NCBI RefSeq assembly: GCF_000518765.1
Contig: NZ_KI912490.1
Span: 62,001 to 126,000, forward strand
Direction of reading: 5' to 3'
Origin: Ruminococcus flavefaciens ATCC 19208
GTDB taxonomy: Bacteria > Bacillota > Clostridia > Oscillospirales > Ruminococcaceae
DNA length: 64,000 nt
The notes below the pieces were generated by a model, which searched no databases, was not told the DNA's origin, and worked only from the letters and a program-made list of their open reading frames with translations. The position numbers and the translations under genes were made by a program. Of the stretch, positions 1-9,562 are shown piece by piece (position 1 is the stretch's first letter; each line of letters begins with the position of its first letter).

Positions 1-597
1 TGCACCGATCTGCTTCTCAACTTCAGCAACATCGTCTGTACCGAATGCAGCCTCAGCTACAGAACGTCTGTAGATGAATGCACCACCTGTAGCCTGATAT
101 CCAAGACCTACTACCTTACCGTCATTGTTTCTGCCGATCTCTACTGAGTAAGGAGCGATCTCAGCTTCGTTGATCTTGTTCTCAACATCAATGCCGAGTT
201 CCTCATATGGGCAAGCAAAGCTTGAAGCATCGCCCTTTGTATACTTAAGAACGAAAGCTGCCTCTGCACAGTAGAAGTCAGGAGCATCTTCTCCGCCGCC
301 TGCGAGAGCCTGGTCAAGAGCCGGCTGGAACTGTCCGTCTGTTGTAGGGATTTCTGTAACCTTTAATTCGTACTTTTCTGCGAAATCAGGATGTGTTTCA
401 AAGTACTTCTCACACATCTGCTTAACTTCCTTAGTGAAAGTCATAAGCTTGAGGACTGTCTTGCCCTCCTTGGTTGTTGCTCCACCACCGCTGGAGCCGT
501 CTGAGCCTTCTTCACTCTTGCTTCCGCAGCCTGTCATAGCTGTTGTAGCGAGAAGGGCTAACGCTGAGATGACCGATAATAATCTTGCTTTTTTCAT
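1..597 (-). CDS. Sugar ABC transporter substrate-binding lipoprotein (partial, runs off left edge)
   Basis: The first 199 codons of a leftward gene are present; the C-terminus lies outside the window. The start ATG at 597 follows a GGAGG box at 606-610. The N-terminus (MKKARLLSVISALALLATT) is a lipoprotein signal peptide ending in a lipobox (AMTGCG), then a Ser/Gly-rich spacer. The following sequence (KLMTFTKEVKQMCEKYFETH) resembles the family 1 extracellular solute-binding proteins of sugar ABC transporters, which sit on the outer face of the membrane and deliver sugars to permeases. It begins 43 bases after xylA, so it is likely the fourth gene of the xylose operon. Its ligand is inferred from context to be xylose, xylooligosaccharide or arabinooligosaccharide. 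The family call is fairly safe; the ligand is not. Confidence 0.8.
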   Translation of the reverse strand, partial: MKKARLLSVISALALLATTAMTGCGSKSEEGSDGSSGGGATTKEGKTVLKLMTFTKEVKQMCEKYFETHPDFAEKYELKVTEIPTTDGQFQPALDQALAGGGEDAPDFYCAEAAFVLKYTKGDASSFACPYEELGIDVENKINEAEIAPYSVEIGRNNDGKVVGLGYQATGGAFIYRRSVAEAAFGTDDVAEVEKQIGA

Positions 598-640
598 TTT
601 CTTGACCTCCAAATAAAAAAATGTTTATATTGTTCAGTCC

Positions 641-1954
641 TTACAGACTGAAAAGAACGTTATTTACGATTGACTCGAGCATTTCCTGTCTGCCGCTTGA
701 AAGTGAAGCAGTAACCTCACCCTTTTCAAGAGCATACTTTTCAAGTGATGCGAAATCAGCCTTGCCTGCGATGATGTCAGCGCCGATTCCACTTGTCCAT
801 GAAGAATATCTGTCCTCAGTGAACTTGTCGATACGACCGTCTTCGATGAGCTTGAGAGCTGCTCTGAAGCCGAGTGCGAATGCGTCCATACCTGCGATGT
901 AGCTGTAGAAGATATCCTCAGGTGTGAAGCTGCCTCTTCTTGCCTTAGCGTCAAAGTTGAGACCGCCGTTTGTGAAGCCGCCTGCCTTGATAACTTCGTA
1001 CATACACATTGTTGTATCATAGATGTTTGTCGGGAACTGGTCTGTATCCCATCCGAGAAGCGGATCACCCTGGTTAGCGTCGATAGAACCGAATACACCG
1101 TTGTCTCTTGATACACGGAGCTCATGCTGGAATGTGTGCTGAGCAAGTGTAGCGTGGTTAGCTTCGATGTTCATCTTGAAGTCCTTGTCGAGACCGTACT
1201 TTCTGAGGAAGCCCAGAACAGTAGCTGTATCAAAGTCATACTGGTGCTTTGTAGGCTCCTTTGGCTTTGGCTCGATGTAGAAATCACCTGTGAAGCCGAT
1301 TGAACGTCCATACTCAACTGCCATCTTCATGAGACGAGCCATATTGTCGAGCTCAAGACCCATATTTGTATTGAGAAGAGTCTCATAACCTTCACGGCCG
1401 CCCCAGAATACATATCCGTTACCGCCGAGCTTTACTGTTGACTCGATAGCCTTCTTTATCTGTGCTGCTGAGAATGCGAATACATCAGCTGATGGTGAAG
1501 TACCTGCACCGTGCATGAATCTTGGGTGATCGAAGCACTTAGCTGTACCCCAGAGACACTTCTTGTCGCCCATAACAGACTTCATATAATCTGTTACGAT
1601 GTCGAGCTGAGCATTTGTCTCCTTTAAGCTGCCGTACTCAGGAGAAAGGTCACGATCGTGGAAGCAGTAGTAATCAATGGAAAGCTTATCCATGATCTCC
1701 TTAGCTGCGTCTACCTTAGCCTTAGCTCTTGAAGCAGGATCAGTCTGACCCCATGTCTTGTCTGTTGTGCCGCAGCCGAACATATCTGTTCCGTCGCCGC
1801 CCATTGTGTGCCACCATGAAAGAGCAAACTTGAGGTGGTCACGCATCTTCTTGCCATTGATGATCTCATCGGGATTGTAGTACTTGAATGAGAGTGGATC
1901 TGTGCTGTCCTTGCCCTTATACTCGATCTTACCGATATTCTTGAAAAATTCCAT
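641..1954 (-). CDS. xylA: Xylose isomerase
   Basis: 437 aa, the usual length of class II xylose isomerases. It converts D-xylose to D-xylulose in the cytoplasm, feeding the pentose phosphate pathway. The catalytic His/Asp region is visible as FHDRD near residues 98-102. Metal-binding residues are visible in [15 protein letters not shown] (about 228-242), [12 protein letters not shown] (about 264-275) and WDTDQFP (about 302-308). The start ATG at 1954 has a strong GGAGG box (CTAATGGAGGATAAAA). The sequence is close to the R. flavefaciens xylose isomerase as I remember it. It lies 12 bases after the GH3 gene and 43 bases before the binding-protein gene, all leftward, consistent with one operon. 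Confidence 0.97.
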   Translation of the reverse strand: MEFFKNIGKIEYKGKDSTDPLSFKYYNPDEIINGKKMRDHLKFALSWWHTMGGDGTDMFGCGTTDKTWGQTDPASRAKAKVDAAKEIMDKLSIDYYCFHDRDLSPEYGSLKETNAQLDIVTDYMKSVMGDKKCLWGTAKCFDHPRFMHGAGTSPSADVFAFSAAQIKKAIESTVKLGGNGYVFWGGREGYETLLNTNMGLELDNMARLMKMAVEYGRSIGFTGDFYIEPKPKEPTKHQYDFDTATVLGFLRKYGLDKDFKMNIEANHATLAQHTFQHELRVSRDNGVFGSIDANQGDPLLGWDTDQFPTNIYDTTMCMYEVIKAGGFTNGGLNFDAKARRGSFTPEDIFYSYIAGMDAFALGFRAALKLIEDGRIDKFTEDRYSSWTSGIGADIIAGKADFASLEKYALEKGEVTASLSSGRQEMLESIVNNVLFSL

Positions 1955-1966
1955 TTTTATCCTCCA

Positions 1967-4045
1967 TTAGACATTTATTTTCAGAGTAGTGCATTTCTTT
2001 CCGTTAAGTTTTTCACTTAGCTGGTCGGGCTGCGATGTTCCTGCATAGAGGGTGAACTCACTGCCTTCCTTGACCCACTCGCCCTTTTCGTTGACTGCCA
2101 TTGTAGCTCTTTCAGGAAGAGTGATCTGTACGATCTTGCTCTCACCTGCGTCAAGTGCGACTCTCTTGAAGCCGCAGAGGCTGTGGTTGGGAACTGCGTT
2201 CTCCGAATAACCTTTGATATAAAACTGGACTACGTCCTCAGTTGCGCGGCTGCCTGTATTTGTTATCTTTACAGAAGCAACACCGTTTTCAAAGGACAGC
2301 TCCGAGCATTCTGTCTCAGAGTATGTAAGTCCGAAGCCGAAGGGGTAAAGTATATTTCCCTTGGCATATCTGTAAGTACGATCCTTCATGCTGTAATCCG
2401 AGAAATCGGGCAGCTTTGAAGCGTCCTCATAGAATGTTACGGGGAGCTTTCCCGAAGGTGATACCTTGCCGAAAAGTATATTCGCAAGTGCTCTTCCTCC
2501 AAGCTGACCGGGATACCACGCCTGAATGAGCGCGTCGCAGTCTGCTTCCACATTTATTGCACTTCCTGCGGCAGTTACTATGATGACGGGCTTGCCTGTA
2601 GCCATTACCGTCTTAACAAGCTTTCTCTGTGACTCGGGAAGTCTGAGGTCGATCTTGTCACCTGAGGAGAATTCGTTACCTGTATCTCCTTCTTCACCTT
2701 CGATAGTTGCATCAAGGCCTACGCAAAGAACTACTACATCTGAGTGCTCTGCGATTATCTCAGCCTCGGCGAGTCTGTCGTCGGGGAGAGCGAGAGCCAT
2801 GCATCTGTCCTTGTAGAGGTGGCTTCCCTCGGAGAAAAGAACTCTGCCGTCGAATGCTTCACGGATTCCGTCAAGGAATGTAATGTATTCATCAGCTCTG
2901 CCGTTGTAGTTGCCCTCAAGTGCGGGAACGCTGTCGGCATTAGGTCCGATAACTCCGATAGTCTTGTATTTGCTGCCGTCAAGCGGCAGGATACCGTTGT
3001 TTTTCAGGAGCACCATAGAACGTTCCGAACATTTAAGTGAGAACGCCTTGTGCTCGTCGCAGGATACGATATCATAATCAAGATCATCGTATTCTGTAGA
3101 CTTGTCAAACATACCAAGTCTTACTCTTGTTCTCATAAGCTTTACACAGGAATCTCTGAGATCTTTCTCGTTTATGAGCCCCTCATTGAAAGCACTGAGA
3201 AGGTGGAGATATGTATTTCCGCAGTTGAGATTGCAGCCTGTCTTTAAAGCCAGTGCAGCAGACTCGGGAGCGGTCTTTGTCACACCGTGATTTGTGTGGA
3301 AATCTCTTATTGCCCAGCAGTCTGATACAAAGTGTCCGTCAAAGCCCCATTCGTCAAGCTTGCTCATAAGGAACTTGCTTGCACAGGCAGGCTCACCGTT
3401 TACACGGTTGTAAGCACCCATGACACTTTCTACCTTAGCCTCTTTTACGAGGGCTTCAAAAGCTGCTGTATAAGTTTCTGTCATGTCCTTCATGTTTGAC
3501 TTTGCGTCAAACTCATGTCTTGTAGCCTCAGGTCCGCTGTGTACTGCAAAATGCTTTGCACAGGCAGCTACTCTGAGCACCTTTCCGTCACCCTGAAGTC
3601 CCTTTGTATAAGCAACTCCCAGACGAGTTGTCAGGAACGGATCTTCACCGTAGGTCTCCTGACCTCTTCCCCATCTCGGATCGCGGAATATGTTAATATT
3701 AGGCGACCAGAGTGTGAGTCCTTTATATATGTCACGATCACCGTGAGCTGAATATTCATTGTACTTTGCCCTTGCTTCAACAGAAGTTATTTCTCCGGCT
3801 TTCTGTACAGCTTCATCATCAAACATTGCCGCAAGACCTATAGTCTGTGGGAACATAGTAGCTGTTCCTGCTCTTGCTACACCGTGAAGTCCTTCACTCC
3901 ACCAGTTATAAGCAGGTATCCCCAGTCTCTCCACGCTTGGAGCGTCATACTTGAGCTGCTCTGCCTGTTCCTCTACTGACAATCTGTCTGTAAGATCTTC
4001 GGCTCTCTCAAGTGCGGACAATGCTTCGTCTCTGTACTTTTCCAT
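1967..4045 (-). CDS. Glycoside hydrolase family 3 beta-xylosidase/beta-glucosidase
   Basis: 692 aa with no signal peptide, so probably cytoplasmic. Domain order is the N-terminal GH3 TIM barrel (about 1-300, motif YNWWSEGLHGVARAG and the nucleophile region FVSDCWAIRDF), the alpha/beta GH3 C-terminal domain (about 350-570, GPNADSVPALEGNYNG) and a fibronectin-III-like domain (about 600-692). GH3 enzymes remove terminal beta-linked sugars from oligosaccharides; YNWWSEGLHG is common in the xylosidase branch, and the neighbouring xylA supports xylooligosaccharides as substrate. An in-frame ATG at 4066 overlaps the stop of the upstream gene, but the ATG at 4045 is better placed behind AAAGGGG, so it is preferred. 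Activity on xylose rather than glucose is inference. Confidence 0.9.
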   Translation of the reverse strand: MEKYRDEALSALERAEDLTDRLSVEEQAEQLKYDAPSVERLGIPAYNWWSEGLHGVARAGTATMFPQTIGLAAMFDDEAVQKAGEITSVEARAKYNEYSAHGDRDIYKGLTLWSPNINIFRDPRWGRGQETYGEDPFLTTRLGVAYTKGLQGDGKVLRVAACAKHFAVHSGPEATRHEFDAKSNMKDMTETYTAAFEALVKEAKVESVMGAYNRVNGEPACASKFLMSKLDEWGFDGHFVSDCWAIRDFHTNHGVTKTAPESAALALKTGCNLNCGNTYLHLLSAFNEGLINEKDLRDSCVKLMRTRVRLGMFDKSTEYDDLDYDIVSCDEHKAFSLKCSERSMVLLKNNGILPLDGSKYKTIGVIGPNADSVPALEGNYNGRADEYITFLDGIREAFDGRVLFSEGSHLYKDRCMALALPDDRLAEAEIIAEHSDVVVLCVGLDATIEGEEGDTGNEFSSGDKIDLRLPESQRKLVKTVMATGKPVIIVTAAGSAINVEADCDALIQAWYPGQLGGRALANILFGKVSPSGKLPVTFYEDASKLPDFSDYSMKDRTYRYAKGNILYPFGFGLTYSETECSELSFENGVASVKITNTGSRATEDVVQFYIKGYSENAVPNHSLCGFKRVALDAGESKIVQITLPERATMAVNEKGEWVKEGSEFTLYAGTSQPDQLSEKLNGKKCTTLKINV

Positions 4046-4062
4046 AAGCATTCCCCTTTCAA

Positions 4063-4953
4063 TCAAATTTTACTTACAAATTCTTCTATAACCTTATCTG
4101 TAGCCCAGTCGGTAGTAGTAAGCTCCCACTTTTCTTTAACAGAAGCTGTCTCGCCGGGCTGATATTCCCTCAGCTCACCAAGAAGCTCGCATTCAAGAAA
4201 AAGGTCGTTTGTGTAAGTTTCATAGTTACAGCAAAAATCAGGATATTCTGTCTTTTTATATTCATCGAAGCACATTCTGAAAATGTTCTTGCCATTAATA
4301 TAAAGTATCTGCTTCCCTGTAACATTAAAGCCTGCCTTAAAGGCTTTCTTGATCTTGGGATCCTGTCTCAGCAGAACGTACTTATCGGTTAGTGTGAATC
4401 TTTCGTCTTTTACATCTGAATAGCTCCACAGCGACATAGTTCTGTTAGGCAGGAAACCTTTGTCCTCTCTGCAAAGAGGAACGATCTCGGTTCCGCCTGC
4501 CGCAAGTCCTGTTACGGACCACGTTGCGAACTCCGCAGGCTTATCAGAGCAATTAGTGATCTTGTTTTCAATGGTTACCGAATTGTTATCGTCCATTTTT
4601 ATGACCATTTGAAACTGCTTGCCAAATTTAGTTTTTGGAGGCGTAAGAGTGAGTGTGCCATTATCAAATATTGCTTCGACGTTTGAATTATCAGGGAGAT
4701 AAGTCTCGGGCATGACCTCGGGGGCTGTCCATATTCTGTGTCCGCCATAAGCGTACCATACGCCGTAGCCGTTGTTTATCTCATAGAAATTCCTGTCAAC
4801 GTCCTCAAAAAGGACATTTTCACCGTCCGAGAAGCCAAAAAAAACTATCCTCGGTCCTACATCAATTGTAGTGATGAGCTTAATTTTGCCGTTATCAAGG
4901 CAAAGGCATTTTCCATAGTTTTTATAATCAGTCTCATAGCATTTTATTGACAT
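4063..4953 (-). CDS. DUF4380 family protein (mutarotase-like beta fold)
   Basis: 296 aa, no signal peptide. The motifs GPRIVFFGF, GGHRIWTAPE and the NKITNCSDKPAEFATWS stretch resemble the DUF4380 family, whose fold is related to galactose mutarotase-like and carbohydrate-active beta-sandwich domains. Its biochemical role is not established; the Gly-Gly-His-Arg and Trp-Thr-Ala-Pro-Glu pattern may form a sugar pocket. It is the first gene of the leftward operon, and its stop lies directly against the GH3 gene, so a job in pentose or oligosaccharide handling is inferred. The upstream region has a leftward minus-10 at 4984-4989 but no good minus-35, which fits activator-dependent transcription, plausibly by the divergent AraC protein. 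Confidence 0.7.
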   Translation of the reverse strand: MSIKCYETDYKNYGKCLCLDNGKIKLITTIDVGPRIVFFGFSDGENVLFEDVDRNFYEINNGYGVWYAYGGHRIWTAPEVMPETYLPDNSNVEAIFDNGTLTLTPPKTKFGKQFQMVIKMDDNNSVTIENKITNCSDKPAEFATWSVTGLAAGGTEIVPLCREDKGFLPNRTMSLWSYSDVKDERFTLTDKYVLLRQDPKIKKAFKAGFNVTGKQILYINGKNIFRMCFDEYKKTEYPDFCCNYETYTNDLFLECELLGELREYQPGETASVKEKWELTTTDWATDKVIEEFVSKI

Positions 4954-5073
4954 TACACATCACCTTTCGTTTGCTCTATTGCTATTATATAACACTTCGT
5001 CAATTTATACTAATCAATTATTGCGGCTGTTTAATCAAGAATTGCTAAGATTGCACAAATTCTTTAAATCCCC

Positions 5074-5103
5074 TTTACAAATATTATCGTAATGGTGTAT
5101 AAT
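5074..5103 (+). promoter_or_regulatory. Sigma-A-type promoter of the AraC regulator gene
   Basis: TTTACA at 5074-5079 and TATAAT at 5098-5103, 18 bases apart, lie about 70 bases before the start codon at 5177. The 223-base gap between the two divergent genes must also hold the leftward operon promoter (minus-10 at 4984-4989 on the minus strand). Confidence 0.6.
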
Positions 5104-5176
5104 TGCTATAGAAACAACAGGAAATTATGAACATTGACATAAATTTCACAACAATTTTTGGTCAAGGAGGCTAATC

Positions 5177-6043
5177 ATGATTAAGAATCTATCGGGAGAT
5201 TATGAGACTGTTGAGTACGAAAACCAACGTTTTGTAATGCTTTATGACAATGATGAAATCGAGGAATATCCAACTCACTGGCATAATGCCGTAGAAATCA
5301 TCATCCCCTTGCATAACGGGTTCACCGTGACATCCGGCGGTGTGGACTATAATCTTAACGAAAAGGAGATCATCATAATCCCGCCCGGCGAGCTGCATTC
5401 AATGCCTGCACAGGAAGGACGAAGAATAATCTTCCAATGCAATAACAGCATACTTAGTGACGTACCTGCTCTTGAAGCTATCGTTCCCGTCTTTTCATCA
5501 GCATTCCATATAACTCCCGAAGTAAGCAAAGAGCTTTACATACTTTCGCGCAAAAGCATACTTGATATATACTCGGAATACTATTCAAAATCCACTCTTG
5601 CCGATGTAAAAATTTATATCTATCTCATCAAAATGCTCACTGCTGTCAGAGAATATCAGCTCACACAGGCTGCCGATATCTTTGCAAGCGACCCCGCAGG
5701 ACGCGATGATACGAGAAAATTCGGCATGGTCATGAAGTACATCAACCAGAATTATATGTATGAGATACCGCTTGAAAAGATAGCTTCCATAGCAGGCTAC
5801 AGCAAATATCATTTTTCACGTATATTCAAAAAATACAATCATGTTTCGTATATACAGTACATCAACAGCAAGAGGATAAAGGCCGCCGAGCGCCTGCTTA
5901 TCGACCCTAACCTGTCTGTAACCGAGGTAGCCATGAGGGCAGGCTTTGCAAGTCTGACTACCTTCAACCGAGCTTTCAAAAAAGCCAAAAACTGCACTCC
6001 CACAGAGTTCAAGACCCTGTATAAGATCTCCGATCACAACTGA
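5177..6043 (+). CDS. AraC-family transcriptional regulator (cupin sensor plus HTH)
   Basis: 288 aa. The N-terminal half is an AraC-type cupin (HWHNAVEIIIPL near residues 35-46, then IIIPPGELHSMPAQEG). The C-terminal about 100 residues are the double helix-turn-helix (IASIAGYSKYHFSRIFKK and VAMRAGFASLTTFNRAFKK). Such proteins bind a small sugar and activate nearby catabolic genes. It is transcribed divergently from the DUF4380-GH3-xylA operon, so it is the likely local regulator. The start ATG follows AAGGAGG at a good distance. The inducer cannot be read from the sequence. Confidence 0.9.
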   Translation: MIKNLSGDYETVEYENQRFVMLYDNDEIEEYPTHWHNAVEIIIPLHNGFTVTSGGVDYNLNEKEIIIIPPGELHSMPAQEGRRIIFQCNNSILSDVPALEAIVPVFSSAFHITPEVSKELYILSRKSILDIYSEYYSKSTLADVKIYIYLIKMLTAVREYQLTQAADIFASDPAGRDDTRKFGMVMKYINQNYMYEIPLEKIASIAGYSKYHFSRIFKKYNHVSYIQYINSKRIKAAERLLIDPNLSVTEVAMRAGFASLTTFNRAFKKAKNCTPTEFKTLYKISDHN

Positions 6044-6086
6044 CCAAAAATGATTTGAAAAAAAAATCTTATAAATTAAAAAAGCA

Positions 6087-6125
6087 AATCCCGAAAGCAG
6101 CTTTATACCACTTTCGGGATTTTTT
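6087..6125 (+). terminator. Rho-independent terminator after the AraC gene
   Basis: AAATCCCGAAAG at 6087-6098 pairs with CTTTCGGGATTT at 6111-6122, followed by a T-rich run. Confidence 0.85.
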
Positions 6126-6206
6126 GTATTTACTGATCAATGTCAAAGCAAAGAATATAGTTCATTCACCACGTGGCGAATCACCATATTATGTTATATA
6201 CAGCCA

Positions 6207-6231
6207 AAGGGCGGTACTTAGTACCGCCCTT
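6207..6231. repeat. Palindromic hairpin in the 6.1-6.26 kb gap
   Basis: AAGGGCGGTAC at 6207-6217 pairs with GTACCGCCCTT at 6221-6231. It sits between convergent genes and could help end the leftward GH9/GH16 transcript, but no T-run follows on either strand. A second imperfect palindrome (ATTCACCACGTGGCGAAT) is at 6164-6181. I see no gene in this gap. Confidence 0.5.
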
Positions 6232-6265
6232 GACTAATGTATAATGGAAGAATGTTACAAACTTA

Positions 6266-9200
6266 TTATTGCTTGTTGTATGTTACCCACTGATAACGTG
6301 CAACAAGAGGGGTTCTGCCGTTGAAAGGCTTGAGCCAGTCATCAACTGTAAGACCGGGCCATGCATTCATCATGATCTTGCCTGCTGTACGCGGTATATT
6401 CTGTGTAGCTGTGTGTACAGGCTTTCCGTCGATATACCATGTAATGTGGTCAGGCTGCCAGTCAAATCCGTAAGTGTGGAATTCCTGTGATGCATCAAAT
6501 CCGAGATCGATCATCTTCTCGTGGTTGCCCTGTCCGTTTGTGTAATAATTGAGCTGAACCTTAGTTGTATCCTTACCGAGGATCTCGATATCTATCTCGT
6601 CCCACGGATTCTTGTCAGACTCGCCTGTGTAGGTGAAGAACGAAGATACAACGCCGTCATTCTTTATAGCCTGCATAGAAGTCTCATAGTAGCCGTAGTG
6701 ATAGAAATTGTTTGTACGGAACTCACCGCCCGAATAGCGTGGATTCCAGTCAGGATTGCTGTCGTTCGTCCACTTCTGGTCAACGCTCAGTTCAAGAAGT
6801 CCGTTCTTGATAACAGCATTTCTCTCATACCACCAGCAGTCGAACGGCTTGCCGTTTGTCCAGCCGTTAGATGCGAAGAAGTCGCCGCCCTTTCCTGTGC
6901 GGAAATCAGATACCATAGTTGCCTTGGTATTCATAGGTGTGCCCTTGTCAGGGAACGGAAGATTTACGCTCGGAGAAGTTGTAGTTGTGGTAGTTGTTGT
7001 AGTGCTGGTCGTTGTAGTCGTTGTGGTCGTCTTTTTTGTAGTTGTTGTAGTGGTAGTTGTAGTTGCAGCAGGCTGAGTTGTAGTCGTAACTACAGGCTGA
7101 GCAGCATATGACTCAGGAAGACTTACAAGACCGAGAAGGTACTTCTGGATAGAAACAGCATCATTTCCTGTAAGATTTGTGCCGTTCTCGTAAACGTCTG
7201 CATTTGCAACGCCCTGTGCTGTTATATGGTCATTGCTTGAACCGTTAACGCCGTACTTATTAGGATTAGCAAGAGACTGCATTACCAGTACAACGTCAGA
7301 CATATCAACATCGCCGTCGCAGTTAGCATCACCCCATTTTGTTACGCCCGAAGGAGTCGGAGGTGTTACTACGATCTGCTGTGAAGCTGCTGCACCGTCT
7401 GTAAGTGTGAGCAGATATGTAAGAGGAGAATTCCAGTAAATGGTTATCTCGTTTGTTGAGTAGCTTTCACTGTTGTCGATATAGCACTTGTAAGCAGGTG
7501 CATCTGCACAATATGCCTTTGCAGCACTGTCCTCAAGTGCAGAGTTTACGCCGCCGACAAGCATACCCTTCATAGCCTCGCCTGCTGCAACAGAAGGTCT
7601 GTGGTGAGGATTCTGAGGTGATACTGTGCCGTAGCCTGTCATAAAGCTTGTTCCCAGCGGATTTGTACCGAGGAGGTAATCAAGCTGTCCGTTGGCAGCG
7701 TTAAGGTATGCAGCGTCTCCTGTGAGCTGATATGCAAGACCGAGAACGATACCTGCATTTGCAACTGTCATGTTGCTGCCCCAGTTGAACTTTGAAAGTG
7801 CTACACCGTAGCCTGAATTCTTGGCAATTTTTACAAAGCTGTCAGCCTGAGAGAGTATCTCCTCCTTAGCATTTCTGTATACAGCCGAATTAACATCGGG
7901 ATCCTTCATTGTGAGGATTGCGATATTGCCATAATCGCCTACTGTTGACCAGTCAAGTCCGCTCATAGCACCGCTTACGCCGCTGATGTAACTGCTGTCA
8001 CCTGTTGCACGATACATCTGTATAGCAGCCCAGTAACGCTCGTCCCTGTCGGTCTTGTCGCCGTAGTCGCCTGTAACTATATCTATAGGGTTCTTGAAGT
8101 TGAAATCGGGATTCTGCTGGAGATAGTCCCAAGCCTTCTTTGCACGGCTGAGGCAGTCAGCAGCGAATGTGCTGTCAACGTCCTTGTAGAACTCGTATGC
8201 CAGAGCCATAGATGCACAGAAATCAGCAGTTGCTGTTGAAGAAACAGGAGTTACTATAAGCTCACCTGTTTCCTTTTCAGGCATTACAAATCCCGGGAAG
8301 TTAGCGCAGCTTACCTTGTGGTAAACACCGCCGTCGCTTCTCTGCATCTTCTTCATCCACTCAAGCTCGAAACGTGCTTCGTCGAGTATATCTGCAACGC
8401 CGTTTCCGCTCTCGGGGATACCGATGCTGTCGCTGTAAAGTGAAGGTGCAGCACCGTATGCGTAAAGCAGGTCAGCTACAGCCTTTGCAGCAGGAACTAC
8501 ATATCTGCCGTAGTCACCTGCATCGTGCCAGCCGCCCGAAACGTCGATCTTGTCGCTTGTTCCGTAAACTGTTGCCATCGATGTATGACAAGCAGCATGG
8601 CTGAACTTGCCGCCCTCTACAGCAACGCCGCAGCGCTGTAAGTAAAGCATCTTTACGGAATCATCAAGAAGATTTCCGTAAACATTGTCGCCGATAGTGA
8701 AGGTATATGAATTGTCAAGACCGCTGCACTTGATGTAATAATTACCGGCAGCAGTAACCTTTGAGAAATCGCCCTTGTAGTTTGTCTCGTTTGCGCCTGT
8801 ATTGCTTACAGGACCTTCAAGTGTTCCTGTGTAAACACTTACATTCGTATCCGCATTTACAACTTCAAACGATGCGGCATTTGAAACATTTCTGAATACA
8901 GCTACTTTCTGAGCATTAGTTCTGTATCCTACCTGATTGATGTTTATGTCGGGCTCATAAGCCTTGTCAGCTGAATAATCAACGTTGCTGTCATCAACGA
9001 GCTCAAGAGAAACGTTGTCAAGGTAGATAGTGTGCTCACCAAGCTCGGGATCCTTCTCCTGCAAGCCGCAGTTGAAGCACATCTTAGCCATGATATCGGT
9101 GTCTTCCTTCATGGTAAACTCATAATCTATTGTCTGAGGTGTAGATGTGACCTGGATACCCTTCCATGTATACGCCTGATACTTGCCGCCGTTCTGCTGG

Positions 9201-9544
9201 ATCATACCCTCTACGTAACGGTCAACGGTACTTGAAATATCGTATTTAAAACGATAAACACCGTTCTTGTAAAGCGGAATGATATCATAGTTGAGCTGAA
9301 CAGCATAATTGAGCTTGCCGACAGAAGTTATTTTCAGTGCAAGCTTTCCGTCCTCTGTGGTAAGCGAGCACTTACCGCCGCTCTCTTTGTATGTTCCCCA
9401 GCCTGATGTCCCTGTTTCAAATGTCGAGTTCTTGATGATGTTCCCTGCTGCCGCAACCGGTGCGGAAACAACAGGAAGAGCTGATGCCATGATGGTGCAG
9501 ACAGCTATAACTGCTGCACATCGTTTGAAATTGTGCTTTTTCAT
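6266..9544 (-). CDS. Cellulosomal CBM4-GH9-dockerin-GH16 two-catalytic-domain glucanase
   Basis: 1092 aa, secreted (signal peptide about 1-34). Modules in order: CBM4-like beta-sandwich (about 35-185); Ig-like domain typical of GH9 (about 200-285, ININQVGYRTNAQKVAVF); GH9 catalytic domain (about 290-715, GGWHDAGDYGRYV with catalytic Asp, NPHHRPS, and catalytic Glu in NEITIYWNSPL); dockerin (about 745-820, WGDANCDGDVDMSDVVL and a second Ca-binding repeat); Thr-rich linker; C-terminal GH16 (about 875-1092) with the active site DEIDIEILG. GH9 cleaves beta-1,4-glucan and this GH16 type is usually a beta-1,3-1,4-glucanase. The dockerin lies between the catalytic domains. The ATG at 9544 is preferred over 9559 because AGAGGG precedes it by six bases. 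Two AraC genes lie just upstream in the same direction. Confidence 0.95.
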   Translation of the reverse strand: MKKHNFKRCAAVIAVCTIMASALPVVSAPVAAAGNIIKNSTFETGTSGWGTYKESGGKCSLTTEDGKLALKITSVGKLNYAVQLNYDIIPLYKNGVYRFKYDISSTVDRYVEGMIQQNGGKYQAYTWKGIQVTSTPQTIDYEFTMKEDTDIMAKMCFNCGLQEKDPELGEHTIYLDNVSLELVDDSNVDYSADKAYEPDININQVGYRTNAQKVAVFRNVSNAASFEVVNADTNVSVYTGTLEGPVSNTGANETNYKGDFSKVTAAGNYYIKCSGLDNSYTFTIGDNVYGNLLDDSVKMLYLQRCGVAVEGGKFSHAACHTSMATVYGTSDKIDVSGGWHDAGDYGRYVVPAAKAVADLLYAYGAAPSLYSDSIGIPESGNGVADILDEARFELEWMKKMQRSDGGVYHKVSCANFPGFVMPEKETGELIVTPVSSTATADFCASMALAYEFYKDVDSTFAADCLSRAKKAWDYLQQNPDFNFKNPIDIVTGDYGDKTDRDERYWAAIQMYRATGDSSYISGVSGAMSGLDWSTVGDYGNIAILTMKDPDVNSAVYRNAKEEILSQADSFVKIAKNSGYGVALSKFNWGSNMTVANAGIVLGLAYQLTGDAAYLNAANGQLDYLLGTNPLGTSFMTGYGTVSPQNPHHRPSVAAGEAMKGMLVGGVNSALEDSAAKAYCADAPAYKCYIDNSESYSTNEITIYWNSPLTYLLTLTDGAAASQQIVVTPPTPSGVTKWGDANCDGDVDMSDVVLVMQSLANPNKYGVNGSSNDHITAQGVANADVYENGTNLTGNDAVSIQKYLLGLVSLPESYAAQPVVTTTTQPAATTTTTTTTTKKTTTTTTTTSTTTTTTTTTSPSVNLPFPDKGTPMNTKATMVSDFRTGKGGDFFASNGWTNGKPFDCWWYERNAVIKNGLLELSVDQKWTNDSNPDWNPRYSGGEFRTNNFYHYGYYETSMQAIKNDGVVSSFFTYTGESDKNPWDEIDIEILGKDTTKVQLNYYTNGQGNHEKMIDLGFDASQEFHTYGFDWQPDHITWYIDGKPVHTATQNIPRTAGKIMMNAWPGLTVDDWLKPFNGRTPLVARYQWVTYNKQ
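6965..7080 (-). repeat. Threonine-codon repeat tract (linker of the GH9/GH16 protein)
   Basis: Near-perfect ACN codon repeats encode the poly-Thr linker between dockerin and GH16. The same kind of tract occurs near 16460-16510, 41420-41505, 50390-50495, 61135-61200 and 61490-61540. Confidence 0.85.
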
Positions 9545-9562
9545 TACATTCCCTCTCATTCC

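Noticed and set aside
664..1146. A 160-codon leftward frame within xylA
   Set aside because: Shadow of xylA in another frame, with no recognisable domain.
6207..6231. A rho-independent terminator
   Set aside because: Good stem but no T-run on either strand; listed as a hairpin only.
6521..7111. A long rightward frame rich in Val, Cys and Ser
   Set aside because: It is the antisense of the Thr linker and GH16 region of the real leftward gene; no ribosome binding site and very biased composition.
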